The notes under the pieces: generated by a model
Told to the model about the DNA's origin: nothing
The model's input: only the letters and a program-made list of their open reading frames with translations
The model's database searches: none
Shown: in pieces, positions 26,533 to 36,354 of the stretch
How positions within the stretch are numbered: position 1 is the first letter of the stretch
Layout: every line of letters begins with the position of its first letter
Assembly (NCBI RefSeq): GCF_000469505.1
Contig: NZ_KI272860.1
Location: 1-64,000 of the forward strand
Direction: 5' to 3'
DNA length: 64,000 nt
Origin: Leptotrichia sp. oral taxon 215 str. W9775
GTDB taxonomy: Bacteria > Fusobacteriota > Fusobacteriia > Fusobacteriales > Leptotrichiaceae
Translations under genes and position numbers: made by a program

Positions 26533-27864
26533 ATGAAAGTAGTAGTAGTTGGATGTACTCATGCTGGAACGGCAGCAATACTAAATCTGAAAAAGGTAAA
26601 TCCAGATGTGGAAATAACAGTGTTTGAAAGAAATGACAACATTTCCTTCCTTTCATGTGGAATTGCACTGTATGTTGGTGGTGTAGTAAAAGACCCTCAA
26701 GGATTATTTTACTGTTCACCGGAAAAATTGAGAGAATTAAATGTTAATACAAAAATGAGACACGATGTAAAAAATGTTGACATAAAAGGCAAAAAGATTC
26801 ATGTGGCTAATTTAGAAACTGGGGAAGAATTTGATGAAACATTTGATAAATTAATTGTAACATCAGGTTCATGGCCAATAATTCCTCCAATTGAAGGAAT
26901 AGAAATGAATAATATTCTCCTTTGTAAAAATTATAACCATTCAAATGAGATAATTGAAAAAGGGAAAAATGCTAAAAAAGTAGTAGTAGTTGGGGCAGGA
27001 TATATCGGAGTGGAACTTGTTGAAGCATTTAGAGATAATGGAAAAGAAGTTGTACTTGTAGATGCAGAAGAAAGAATATTAAGCAGATATTTTGATAAGG
27101 AATATACTGAAATTGCTGAAAAAGCATTTAAAGACAGAGGAATTGTAATTGCTACCGGAGAAAAAGTTGTAAAATTTGAAGGAGAAAATGGAAATGTAAA
27201 AAAAGTGATTACAGATAAAAATGAATATGATGCAGACATGGTAATAATGTGTGTAGGATTTGCACCTGCTACATCACTTTTTGAAGGACAGCTTGACATG
27301 CTGCCTAATGGGGCTATAAAAGTTGACGAATATATGAGAACAAGCGATAAAGATGTAATGGCTGCAGGAGACTGCTGTTCAGTATACTCAAATGCCCTTA
27401 ACACTCATATATATATCCCTCTTGCAACAAATGCAGTAAGAATGGGAACTTTGGCTGCACTGAACTTATCTGAAAATAAATTCAGACATCCTGGAACTCA
27501 AGGAACGTCAGGAATAAAAATATATGAAAATAATATGGCGGCAACAGGTATTACAGAAGAAACGGCTAAAGCAGAAGGAATTGAAGTAGAATCAGTTATA
27601 GCTGTAGATAATTACAGACCTGAATTTATGCCTACATATGAAGAAGTAATGCTTAAAGTGGTATTTGACAAGAACAGCAGAAAAATTTTAGGGGCACAGT
27701 TAAATTCTAAAATGGATTTAACTCAGTCAATAAACACTCTATCTGTATGCATTCAAAATGGAATGACAATAGATGATTTAGCATTTGTTGATTTCTTCTT
27801 CCAGCCACATTATAACAAGCCTTGGAACTTTATAAACGTGGCAGGATTAAATGCATTAAAATAA
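26533..27864 (+). CDS. nox: Water-forming NADH oxidase / CoA-disulfide reductase family flavoprotein
   Basis: 443 residues from the ATG at 26533 after GAGGAGAG; the open frame to 26425 is leader. FAD motif VVVVGCTHAGTAAI (residues 2-15), redox Cys in SFLSCGIALYVGG (about residue 42), NAD motif VVVVGAGYIGVELVEAF (about 150-170) and the FAD loop VMAAGDCCSV. The single active-site Cys places it with Nox-type oxidases or CoA-disulfide reductases. Nox reduces oxygen to water with NADH, useful for oxygen tolerance and NAD+ recycling in an anaerobe. It has its own promoter and a long palindrome downstream. Confidence 0.92.
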   Translation: MKVVVVGCTHAGTAAILNLKKVNPDVEITVFERNDNISFLSCGIALYVGGVVKDPQGLFYCSPEKLRELNVNTKMRHDVKNVDIKGKKIHVANLETGEEFDETFDKLIVTSGSWPIIPPIEGIEMNNILLCKNYNHSNEIIEKGKNAKKVVVVGAGYIGVELVEAFRDNGKEVVLVDAEERILSRYFDKEYTEIAEKAFKDRGIVIATGEKVVKFEGENGNVKKVITDKNEYDADMVIMCVGFAPATSLFEGQLDMLPNGAIKVDEYMRTSDKDVMAAGDCCSVYSNALNTHIYIPLATNAVRMGTLAALNLSENKFRHPGTQGTSGIKIYENNMAATGITEETAKAEGIEVESVIAVDNYRPEFMPTYEEVMLKVVFDKNSRKILGAQLNSKMDLTQSINTLSVCIQNGMTIDDLAFVDFFFQPHYNKPWNFINVAGLNALK

Positions 27865-27876
27865 TATATTTAATTT

Positions 27877-28096
27877 AAGGCTATCTCAAATTTTGAAAAA
27901 ATACAAAAAACATATTTATTCATTTACTAAAATTTCACTTATACAAAACAGTCATTCATAAAGAAAAAGTCAAAATTCACCTGAAAATTCAGGTTGTTGA
28001 CTTTTTCTAAATTCATTCCTGTTTTGTATTGTAAAATTCTAAATAATTCATAAATATAGTTTTTACACTATTTTTCAATTTTTTGAGATAGCTCTT
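27877..28096. repeat. Full-length intergenic palindromic element (MITE-like), about 220 bp
   Basis: Outer arms of about 75 bases (from GGCTATCTCAAATTTTGAAAAA on the left to the complementary ...TTTTTTGAGATAGC on the right) enclose an inner hairpin (AAAGTCAA / TTGACTTT) with a central CACCTGAAAATTCAGGTTG. Its sequence is closely similar to the element at 58872. No ORF is encoded. It fills most of the 363-base gap between nox and serA; serA's promoter lies beyond it. A non-autonomous transposon origin is inferred from size, terminal inverted repeats and copy number. Confidence 0.82.
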
Positions 28097-28227
28097 TTTT
28101 TAATTAAATATATAATTTTATAGAACTTTTCCTATATCAAAATATACTTTCTCTATATTGAATTGAAAATTAAATTATGTTAATATATTAGATAATAAAT
28201 ATTTCTGGAATAAGGGAGGAGAAAATT

Positions 28228-29820
28228 ATGTATAAAGTATTAGTAGGAGAATACATTGATGATGAGGCTATTGCAGGATTGCTGAAATCAGAAAATGTAG
28301 AAGTAGATGTGAAGGTGGGAATTTCAAGGGAAGAAATTCTGAATATTATTCATGAATACGATGCCCTTATTGTAAGAAGTGTTATAAAGGTTGACAAGGA
28401 ACTGCTGGATAAGGCAAAAAAACTTAAAATTGTAGGGCGTGCAGGAAATGGAACAGACAATATAAACATTCCTGAGGCAACTGCACATGGGGTAATAGTT
28501 GCAAACACACCTGACAGCAATACTGTTTCAGCCTGTGAAATCGCAATTGGCCTTATGATTGCATCAGCTAGAAATATTGTGGCTGCAAATAACTATATAA
28601 AAAGTGGAAAATGGGAAAGAGAAATTTTTGTAGGAAGTGAGCTTTTTGAAAAGACACTTGGTATTATTGGACTTGGAAGAATAGGAAGCCTTATGGCGAA
28701 GCGAATGAAAGCATTTGGAATGGAACTTATTGCTTATGATCCGTATATTTCAGATGAAATTTTCAAGAGAAATGGTTGTAAAAAAGCAGAAACTTTAGAT
28801 GAATTACTTGAAAAATCTGATATTATAACAATTCATACTCCAAAAACAAAGGAGACATTGAATATGATAAATGCTGAAAACCTTCATAAGTTAAAAGATG
28901 GTGTTAGACTTGTAAATGCTGCACGTGGAGGACTTTTCAATGAAGAGGCTGTGGCTGAAGGACTAAAAAGTGGTAAAATTGCAAGTTTTGGATATGATGT
29001 GCATACTGTAGAACCACGTTCTGAATGTATATTGTATGAATTTGAAAATGCAATTGCTACACCACATATAGGGGCAACAACTTATGAAGCTCAGAGAAAT
29101 GTTGGAACACAAGTGGTAAGACAGGTTCTGAATGGACTTCGTGGCGAAATAGTTGAAACAGCTGTAAACCTGCCATCAATAGGAAGAGAAGAGTTCCTTA
29201 TAGTAAAGCCTTTCATAAATCTTGCTGAAAAGCTGGGGAAAATTTATTTCCAGATTGAAAAGGCCCCAATTACAAATATTGCAATTAACTATTATGGAGA
29301 AATTGCAGAGCAGGAAACTGCACTTGTAGATTCAACTGCAATAAAAGGAATTCTGGAACCTGTATTGAAGGAAGAGGTAAACTATATCAATTCAAAATCT
29401 CTTGCTGAAAAGAGAGGAATTAATATTTCAATAAATAAAAAAGATCATAAATATGAAAATTATTCTTCAGCAATTGAATTTATTATAAATAACGAAGATG
29501 GAAAGAAAGTTAATGTTGTCGGTACAATTGGAATGAATAACGAGGAAAGAATTATAAGCTTGAAAAACTACAATATGGATATGGCAATTTCTGACAGTAT
29601 GATATATCTTGGAAATGATGATGTTCCAGGAGTTATCGGAGCTGTAGGGGCAACCTTAGGTAAGGAAAATATAAATATTGCAACGATGAATGTAGGAAGA
29701 CGTGAAAACAGTGCCATTATGCTGCTTACTGTAGACAGCGAAGTAAGTAAGGAATCTCTGGAAGAACTGAAAAGACTTAGTCAGATAAAATGGGCATATT
29801 ATTTAGATTTAACAATATAG
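28228..29820 (+). CDS. serA: D-3-phosphoglycerate dehydrogenase
   Basis: 530 residues, the long form with catalytic, NAD-binding, intervening (ASB) and C-terminal ACT domains. Motifs: VGRAGNGTDNINIPEA, LGIIGLGRIGSLMAKRMKAFG, catalytic NAARGG, ATPHIGATT, and an ACT start PGVIGAVGATLGKENINIATMNVGRR. It oxidises 3-phosphoglycerate to phosphohydroxypyruvate, the first step of serine synthesis; the ACT domain suggests serine feedback. GGGAGGAG precedes the ATG. No other serine gene is adjacent. Confidence 0.96.
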   Translation: MYKVLVGEYIDDEAIAGLLKSENVEVDVKVGISREEILNIIHEYDALIVRSVIKVDKELLDKAKKLKIVGRAGNGTDNINIPEATAHGVIVANTPDSNTVSACEIAIGLMIASARNIVAANNYIKSGKWEREIFVGSELFEKTLGIIGLGRIGSLMAKRMKAFGMELIAYDPYISDEIFKRNGCKKAETLDELLEKSDIITIHTPKTKETLNMINAENLHKLKDGVRLVNAARGGLFNEEAVAEGLKSGKIASFGYDVHTVEPRSECILYEFENAIATPHIGATTYEAQRNVGTQVVRQVLNGLRGEIVETAVNLPSIGREEFLIVKPFINLAEKLGKIYFQIEKAPITNIAINYYGEIAEQETALVDSTAIKGILEPVLKEEVNYINSKSLAEKRGINISINKKDHKYENYSSAIEFIINNEDGKKVNVVGTIGMNNEERIISLKNYNMDMAISDSMIYLGNDDVPGVIGAVGATLGKENINIATMNVGRRENSAIMLLTVDSEVSKESLEELKRLSQIKWAYYLDLTI

Positions 29821-29922
29821 AAAGAGCTTTTTTAAAGAAAAAGATTTCTTCAAAAAACTTCTAATTTGTGCTATAATTTGCTAACAGTAACGCGAAAAGT
29901 ATTAAGAAGGAGATGAAAGAAT

Positions 29923-31122
29923 ATGAATTTTGTTTATATTTCACCACATTTCCCAAAAACAAACTGGGAATTCTGTGATAGACTGAAACAAAATGGGGTA
30001 ACTGTATTGGGGATTGCAGATGTTGAATATAATGAACTTGATGAAAAATTGAAAAATGCATTGACAGAGTACTATAAAGTATCTTCTCTGGAAAATTATG
30101 ATGAAGTTTTAAAAGCTGTTGGATATTTTACCTTTAAATATGGGAAAATAGACTGGCTGGAATCTAATAATGAATACTGGCTTGAACAGGATGCAAAATT
30201 GCGTACTGATTTTAACATAACTACAGGAATTAAAACTGATAAAATACACAATATTAAAGAAAAGTCAGCAATGAAAAGCTCTTATGAAAAGGGAGGAATT
30301 TCTACTGCGGCATATCACATGGTTTCGACTTTAGAAGAAGCAGAAAAATTTATAAAAAAAGTTGGATATCCTGTTGTAGTAAAACCGGATAATGGAGTAG
30401 GAGCAAGTAATACTTACAGAATAAGAAACGAACAGGAACTGAAAGAATTCTATAAAAATGTTCCGTCTGTTCCATATATTATGGAACAGTATGTTTTCGG
30501 AGATCTTGTATCTTATGATGCGATAGTTGACGCTGAGGGGAATCCTATTTTTGAAACAGGAATCACTTGGGAGCCGACAATCATGGATATTGTAAATGAA
30601 GGGCTTGATTTATATTACTATGTAAGAAAACAGCTTCCGCCTGAACTGATTGACGCTGGAAGACGTACAATCAAAGGATTTGGAGTTAAAAGCAGATTTG
30701 TTCATATGGAATTTTTTAAACTGCTGGAAGACAGAAAAGGACTTGGGAAAAAAGGAGAATACATAGGACTTGAAGTAAATATGCGTCCAGCAGGAGGATA
30801 TACTCCAAGCATGTACAATTATGCCAATAATACAGATGTATATCAAATATGGGCAGATATGGTAACTTATGGAAAAATTGTAAATGCTTCGCTAAATGAA
30901 GATATGGAAAGAAATTTCTGCATATATGTAAGTAGACGTGATGAAAAGAACTATAAGCATTCTGATGAAGAAGTTCTTGAAAAGTATGGAGAGGCTATTC
31001 TTATGTATGAAAGAATGCCAGATTTATATTCAGCGGCTATGGGGAATAGAATGTACACTGCTAAATTTAAAGATAAGGAAGTAATGGATGAATTTATAAA
31101 ATTTGTTCATGAGACTGTTTAA
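29923..31122 (+). CDS. ATP-grasp domain protein
   Basis: 399 residues. ATP-grasp pattern: VGYPVVVKPDNGVGASNTYRIRNEQEL (about 150-175), PYIMEQYVFGDLVSYDAIVDAEG and GLEVNMRPAGGYTPSMYN, the last with the metal-binding Glu and Asn. These ligases join a carboxylate to an amine or thiol with ATP. The substrate is not known. AGAAGGAGATG precedes the start. An esterase-like gene follows after 25 bases and may act in the same pathway. Confidence 0.88.
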   Translation: MNFVYISPHFPKTNWEFCDRLKQNGVTVLGIADVEYNELDEKLKNALTEYYKVSSLENYDEVLKAVGYFTFKYGKIDWLESNNEYWLEQDAKLRTDFNITTGIKTDKIHNIKEKSAMKSSYEKGGISTAAYHMVSTLEEAEKFIKKVGYPVVVKPDNGVGASNTYRIRNEQELKEFYKNVPSVPYIMEQYVFGDLVSYDAIVDAEGNPIFETGITWEPTIMDIVNEGLDLYYYVRKQLPPELIDAGRRTIKGFGVKSRFVHMEFFKLLEDRKGLGKKGEYIGLEVNMRPAGGYTPSMYNYANNTDVYQIWADMVTYGKIVNASLNEDMERNFCIYVSRRDEKNYKHSDEEVLEKYGEAILMYERMPDLYSAAMGNRMYTAKFKDKEVMDEFIKFVHETV

Positions 31123-31147
31123 AAAATATAATTAAAGGAAGTGAATA

Positions 31148-31882
31148 ATGCATACAGAATATAGAAAGGAATACAGTAGGTATTTAGATAGGGAAGTAGA
31201 ATTTAAGATATATGGTCATTCTGGAAAACCTTGTCTGGTATTTCCTCCACAGGATGGAAAATTTACAGATTATGAGAATTTTAGAATGGTAGAAACTTTA
31301 TCTGATTACATAGAGCAGGGAAGATTACAACTTTTCTGTGTAGACAGCGTTGACAGGGAAAGCTGGTCAGATAAGGAAGGAAATCCAAGATATAGGGCTG
31401 AAATGCAGGAAAAATGGTTTAACTACATTACAAATGAAATAGTGCCATTTATTCATAACTATACTGGAAGAAAAGACCTTATAGTGACAGGATGCAGCAT
31501 GGGAGGAACTCACGCCGGAATTTCTTTTTTCCGTAGACCGGATTTATTTGAAACCCTAATTGCGTTAAGTGGAGCATTTGATGCTTCCATGTTCTTTGGA
31601 AATTATATGGATGATCTGGTGTATAATAATTCACCGGTACATTTTTTAAGAAATATGCCTGAAGATCATTATTATTTGGATATTTACAGAAATAAAAAAA
31701 TTATACTTTGTATAGGGCAGGGAGCATGGGAAGAAGAACTTCTGCCAAGTAATCATGAAATGAATGCCATCCTGAAGGAAAAAAATGTTCCGGCATGGGT
31801 GGATTTCTGGGGATATGATGTTGCCCACGACTGGAACTGGTGGCAGCTTCAGATAAGATATTTTATGGATAAAGTTCTTTAA
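31148..31882 (+). CDS. Esterase-family alpha/beta hydrolase
   Basis: 244 residues. Nucleophile elbow GCSMGG with Ser near 119, LIALSGAFDASMFFG, and a closing GYDVAHDWNWWQLQIRYFM that gives a probable catalytic His (AHDWNWW). This matches the esterase D / COG4947-like group of the alpha/beta hydrolase superfamily. GGAAGTG precedes the ATG. It follows the ATP-grasp gene by 25 bases with no terminator, so the two are probably one operon. The substrate is unknown. Confidence 0.85.
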   Translation: MHTEYRKEYSRYLDREVEFKIYGHSGKPCLVFPPQDGKFTDYENFRMVETLSDYIEQGRLQLFCVDSVDRESWSDKEGNPRYRAEMQEKWFNYITNEIVPFIHNYTGRKDLIVTGCSMGGTHAGISFFRRPDLFETLIALSGAFDASMFFGNYMDDLVYNNSPVHFLRNMPEDHYYLDIYRNKKIILCIGQGAWEEELLPSNHEMNAILKEKNVPAWVDFWGYDVAHDWNWWQLQIRYFMDKVL

Positions 31883-31896
31883 TAACAGTACAGTAA

Positions 31897-32005
31897 GAGA
31901 GGCTGTCTCAAAATTAAAAAATAAATTATATGAAAACTATATTTATAAATAATTCATAAATATAGTTTTTACATTATTTTTTAATTTTTTTGAGATAGTC
32001 TCTCT
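31897..32005. repeat. Shortened intergenic palindrome (about 110 bp), same family
   Basis: GAGAGGCTGTCTCAAAA and TTTTGAGATAGTCTCTC form long arms; the middle keeps GAAAACTATATTTAT and ATAAATATAGTTTTT but lacks the inner hairpin of the full copies. It lies between the esterase gene and the ABC exporter genes and could terminate the former. Confidence 0.8.
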
Positions 32006-32033
32006 AAATTTAAATAAGAAAGGATTTGTTCTA

Positions 32034-33767
32034 ATGTTAAAAAAATTATTAGCATATGTAGGAGAATATAAAAAAGTTTCACTTTTATCTCCTTTGTTTA
32101 TTGCTGTGGAAGTAATGATGGAAATACTTATTCCATTTCTAATGGCTTCTATAATAGATGACGGACTGAACAAGGGTAATATGGGACATATATATTTCAT
32201 AGGTCTTATAACTTTAATAATTGCCATGATTTCACTGTCTACAGGTTTTGCGGCTGGAAGATGTGCAGCTAAGGCTTCTGCCGGATTTGCAAAAAATATA
32301 AGAAAAGCAGTTTTTTATAAAATACAAAAATTCTCTTTTACAAATATAGATAAATTTTCAACTGCCGGACTTATTACGAGATTTACTACAGATATTGCAA
32401 ATATTCAGAATTCTTATCAGATGATTTTAAGACTTCTTGTAAGAGCACCGTTAATGCTTATATTTGCAACTATGATGACAATATATATAAACCCGGAATT
32501 ATCGGTTATATTCCTTGGAGCGATAGTTATTCTCGGAATTGTAATGGCAGTTGTTATTTTTTCTGTACATCCTATTTTCTTAAAGGCAATGAAAAAATAT
32601 GACAAAATAAATTCTGACCTTCAGGAAAATATAAATGCTGTCAGAGTTGTAAAAGCATATGTAAGAGAAAATTATGAAATAAATAAATTTAAAAATTCAA
32701 CAGATGGTTTGAGAAATACATTGCTAAAAGCAGAAAAGATTATTATATTTGTAGCTCCTGCAATGCAGTTCTGTATGTATTCGTGTATTATTCTGCTTTC
32801 ATGGTTTGGTGCAAAGAAAATTGTAGCCGGAAACCTTACAACAGGACAGCTGATGAGCTTATTTTCATACACAGCAAATATTCTTATGAGTCTTCTTATG
32901 TTTGCGATGGTTATAGTTACAATAACTTTCTCAAGAGCATCAGGAGAACGTATAGTAGAAGTTCTGAATGAGGAGCCAAGCATAAAAAATACTGAAAATC
33001 CTGTATTTGAAATAAAAGATGGTTCAATTTCATTTGAAAATGTAAATTTCAGCTACAGTAACAACCCTGAAGTATTAAATCTGGAAAACATAAATCTTCA
33101 CATTAATCAAGGGGAAACAATAGGAATAATAGGAGGAACAGGAAGTGCAAAATCAGCACTTGTCCAACTAATTCCGAGATTATATGATGTACTCGAAGGT
33201 GAAGTGAAGATTGGCGGAAAAAATGTAAAAAACTATGACATAAAAACTTTAAGAGATAATGTAGCAATGGTATTACAGAAAAATGTCCTTTTCTCAGGTA
33301 CAATAAAGGAAAATCTCATGTGGGGAAACAAAAATGCCACTGAAGAAGAAATGATACATGCATGTAAATTGGCTCAGGCAGATGAATTTATACAGAAATT
33401 TCCTGATAAATATGATACTTATATTGAACAGGGAGGATCAAATGTATCAGGTGGCCAAAAACAGCGTCTCTGTATAGCAAGGGCACTTTTGAAAAATCCA
33501 AAAATTTTAATTCTTGATGACTCTACAAGTGCTGTGGATACTAAGACTGATAAGCTTATAAGGGAAGCCTTTAAGAATGAAATACCTGACATTACAAAAA
33601 TTATTATTGCACAGAGAATTTCATCAGTAAAGGATGCTGATAAGATTATTGTACTTGATGATGGTAAAGTAACTGGTATAGGAATTCATGAAGAGCTGAT
33701 TATTTCAAATGATATTTATAAGGAAGTACATAATTCTCAGGAGGAAGGAGGAAAAAACAATGAATAG
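32034..33767 (+). CDS. ABC exporter half-transporter with degenerate catalytic site
   Basis: 577 residues: a six-helix transmembrane domain (about 1-300), then an ATPase. Walker A is GGTGSAKS (Ala in place of Gly), signature VSGGQKQR, Walker B ILILDDST with Asp where the catalytic Glu is expected. Such degenerate subunits pair with an intact partner in heterodimeric exporters of the TM287/288 or BmrCD kind. Its stop overlaps the start of the next gene by 8 bases, so the two are translated together. The substrate could be drugs, lipids or peptides. Confidence 0.93.
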   Translation: MLKKLLAYVGEYKKVSLLSPLFIAVEVMMEILIPFLMASIIDDGLNKGNMGHIYFIGLITLIIAMISLSTGFAAGRCAAKASAGFAKNIRKAVFYKIQKFSFTNIDKFSTAGLITRFTTDIANIQNSYQMILRLLVRAPLMLIFATMMTIYINPELSVIFLGAIVILGIVMAVVIFSVHPIFLKAMKKYDKINSDLQENINAVRVVKAYVRENYEINKFKNSTDGLRNTLLKAEKIIIFVAPAMQFCMYSCIILLSWFGAKKIVAGNLTTGQLMSLFSYTANILMSLLMFAMVIVTITFSRASGERIVEVLNEEPSIKNTENPVFEIKDGSISFENVNFSYSNNPEVLNLENINLHINQGETIGIIGGTGSAKSALVQLIPRLYDVLEGEVKIGGKNVKNYDIKTLRDNVAMVLQKNVLFSGTIKENLMWGNKNATEEEMIHACKLAQADEFIQKFPDKYDTYIEQGGSNVSGGQKQRLCIARALLKNPKILILDDSTSAVDTKTDKLIREAFKNEIPDITKIIIAQRISSVKDADKIIVLDDGKVTGIGIHEELIISNDIYKEVHNSQEEGGKNNE

Positions 33768-35649
33768 TCCAGATAAAAATAGTGGTAGTAAAGGAAAACA
33801 GCTAAAAGCCCTGCTTCGTCTTATAGCATATATGTTTAAACTGTATAAATTTCATTTTATTGCAGTTTTAGTATTTATACTTTTAAGTTCATTGTGTATG
33901 GTTGTTGGAACAATGTATACGAAACAGCTTATTGACGGATACATTACACCTAATATAGGAAACCCCAATATTGATTTTGCTCCTCTTGTAAAAATAATAC
34001 TTTCAATGGGTGCAGCATATCTGACAGGAATGATTTCAACCTATTTATATGAAAGACTTATGATAGTTGCAGCCCAGGGAACATTAAAAAACCTTAGGGA
34101 CGATGTATTTTCCCATATGGAAAAATTGCCGATTAAATACTTTGATACTCATGCTCATGGAGATATAATGAGTGTCTATTCAAGTGATATAGACACATTG
34201 CGTAATATGATAACAGAAAGTCTGGCACAGATAATATCTGCAGTAATAACAGTTGTCAGTGTCTTAACTTCAATGTTTATCCTCAGTATCCCTTTGACAA
34301 TATTCACTTTGGTTATGGTTATTCTTACTATAAGTGTTACCAGAAACATATCAGGAAAAAGCGGAAAGAATTTTAAAGACCAGCAGGTAAATATTGGAGC
34401 AGTAAACGGTTATATTGAAGAAATGCTTGAAGGTCAGAAAGTTGTTAAAGTCTTTTCATATGAAGAAGAAGCAAAAAGTAAATTTGATATATTAAATGAA
34501 AAGCTTTTTGAAAGTTCAAATAATGCCAACAAATACGGGAACATTTTAGGCCCTGTTGTAGGAAACCTGGGAAATATAAATTTCGTTCTTACAGCTTCGA
34601 TTGGATCTTTCCTTGCTATTTCAAATATAGGAGGATTTACTCTTGGAGGACTTGCTTCCTTCCTGCAGTTTACAAGAACTTTGAATCAGCCTATATCCCA
34701 GACTGCAATGCAGATTAACTCAGTACTACTGGCGGCAGCCGGAGCACAGAGGGTATTCCAGATTCTTGATGAAAAACCTGAATTTGATGAAGGTTATGTA
34801 AAGCTTGTAAATGCTGATATTGATGAAAACGGAAATATAAAAGAAGTTGATAAGCATACAGGAATATGGGCTTGGAAACATCCCCATGAAGACGGTACAA
34901 TTTCCTATGAAAGACTTCTTGGTGATGTTGTTTTTGAAAATGTTGATTTTGGATATAATGAAAGTAAAATTATATTACATGATATAAATCTATATGCAAA
35001 ACCTGGAGAAAAAATAGCCTTTGTTGGAGCAACAGGAGCAGGAAAAACAACAATTACCAACCTTATAAACAGATTTTATGACATACAGAATGGTAAAATA
35101 AGATATGACGGTATAAATATCCAGAAAATAAATAAATCCGATTTAAGAAAATCATTAGGAATAGTATTACAGGATACCCATTTATTTTCAGGAACAGTTG
35201 CTGATAACATAAGATATGGAAAGCTTGATGCAACTGATGAAGAAGTTCGTGCAGCGGCAAAACTTGCAAATGCACATCACTTTATTAAGCATTTACCTAA
35301 GGGATATGATACTTACCTTAGCAATGGTGGGGCAAATTTATCTCAAGGGCAAAGACAGCTCCTTTCAATAGCGAGAGCTGCCATAGCTGATCCGCCTGTA
35401 CTGATACTGGATGAAGCAACATCAAGTATAGATACGAGAACAGAAAAAATAGTTCAGGAAGGTATGGATAAACTGATGAAGGGTAGAACAGTATTTGTAA
35501 TAGCTCATAGACTTTCAACTATAAGAAATTCTGATGTAATAATGGTTCTGGAACAAGGAAGAATAATTGAAAGAGGAAACCATGACGAGCTTCTGCAGCA
35601 GAAAGGAACTTATTATCAGCTCTATACTGGAGGATTTGAACTGGAATAA
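33760..35649 (+). CDS. ABC exporter half-transporter, catalytic partner
   Basis: 629 residues from the ATG at 33760 after GGAGGAAGGAGG. Transmembrane domain, then ATPase with Walker A GATGAGKT, signature LSQGQRQ (second position deviates from LSGGQ) and Walker B VLILDEAT with the catalytic Glu intact. An insertion of about 40 residues (ADIDENGNIKEVDKHTGIWAWKHPHEDG) precedes the nucleotide-binding domain. Together with the previous gene it makes a heterodimer with one canonical and one weak ATP site. Confidence 0.93.
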   Translation: MNSPDKNSGSKGKQLKALLRLIAYMFKLYKFHFIAVLVFILLSSLCMVVGTMYTKQLIDGYITPNIGNPNIDFAPLVKIILSMGAAYLTGMISTYLYERLMIVAAQGTLKNLRDDVFSHMEKLPIKYFDTHAHGDIMSVYSSDIDTLRNMITESLAQIISAVITVVSVLTSMFILSIPLTIFTLVMVILTISVTRNISGKSGKNFKDQQVNIGAVNGYIEEMLEGQKVVKVFSYEEEAKSKFDILNEKLFESSNNANKYGNILGPVVGNLGNINFVLTASIGSFLAISNIGGFTLGGLASFLQFTRTLNQPISQTAMQINSVLLAAAGAQRVFQILDEKPEFDEGYVKLVNADIDENGNIKEVDKHTGIWAWKHPHEDGTISYERLLGDVVFENVDFGYNESKIILHDINLYAKPGEKIAFVGATGAGKTTITNLINRFYDIQNGKIRYDGINIQKINKSDLRKSLGIVLQDTHLFSGTVADNIRYGKLDATDEEVRAAAKLANAHHFIKHLPKGYDTYLSNGGANLSQGQRQLLSIARAAIADPPVLILDEATSSIDTRTEKIVQEGMDKLMKGRTVFVIAHRLSTIRNSDVIMVLEQGRIIERGNHDELLQQKGTYYQLYTGGFELE

Positions 35650-35672
35650 ACTAGAGAAGAAAGGATATATCT

Positions 35673-36296
35673 GTGAAAAATAATTTAAAGAGAAAAATAG
35701 TAAATATTTTAAAATATATTTTTATAGTTTTCTTTATACCATTTATTTTAGTGCAGTTTTTAATCTTGTCTGGAGGAAAGGATGAATCAGACAGACAGGT
35801 AGATTATATTATAATTTTAGGCGGGAGGGTTTACGGCGAAAAACCTTCCCGTTCCTTAAATGAGAGAATAATAACTGCTGCTAAATACTTGAAAGAACAT
35901 AAAGATATAAAGGTAATAGCTTCAGGAGGCACAGGAAAAGGAGAGAAAATATCTGAAGCAGAAGCTATAAAAAGAGAACTTATAAAAAATGGAATTGATG
36001 AAACTAGAATTATAAAGGAAGATAAATCTAAAAGTACTATAGAAAATTTAAAATTCAGCCTTGAAAAAATAAATGAAAACAGGGTTGCTAACAATAAAAA
36101 TATTAATGAAAAAGCTAAAGTACTTATTGTTACGAATGGATATCATCTTTACAGATCAAAGAAAACGGCTGAACTGTTTGGATATGAAGCTTATGGTCTT
36201 CCTGCAAAGACTCCGCTTATTTCAATACCAAAATCGTATTTGAGGGAATTTCTATCAATAATTAAATTTAATTTTGAAAAAAATAATATAAATTAA
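35673..36296 (+). CDS. YdcF family (DUF218) protein
   Basis: 207 residues with an N-terminal transmembrane helix (LKYIFIVFFIPFILVQFLIL) and a DUF218 domain: DYIIILGGRVYGEKPSRSLNERI, VIASGGTGKGEKISEAEAIKREL, STIENLKFS and VLIVTNGYHLYRS. The family includes ElyC/SanA and YdcF and is linked to envelope maintenance. The GTG start at 35673 follows AAAGGA. It is 23 bases after the ABC exporter and may share its transcript. Confidence 0.88.
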   Translation: MKNNLKRKIVNILKYIFIVFFIPFILVQFLILSGGKDESDRQVDYIIILGGRVYGEKPSRSLNERIITAAKYLKEHKDIKVIASGGTGKGEKISEAEAIKRELIKNGIDETRIIKEDKSKSTIENLKFSLEKINENRVANNKNINEKAKVLIVTNGYHLYRSKKTAELFGYEAYGLPAKTPLISIPKSYLREFLSIIKFNFEKNNIN

Positions 36297-36354
36297 TCTC
36301 GAAAATATGGTATAATATGACAAAATAAAATAAAAAAGGGAAGTTGAAGAAAAA

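Noticed and set aside
26931..27404. Antisense reading frame of 157 codons opposite nox
   Set aside because: It lies fully within nox, has no binding site and its composition is that of a complementary-strand shadow.
31897..32005. Insertion sequence with transposase
   Set aside because: The palindromic elements have terminal inverted repeats but no coding capacity; no transposase gene is in the window.
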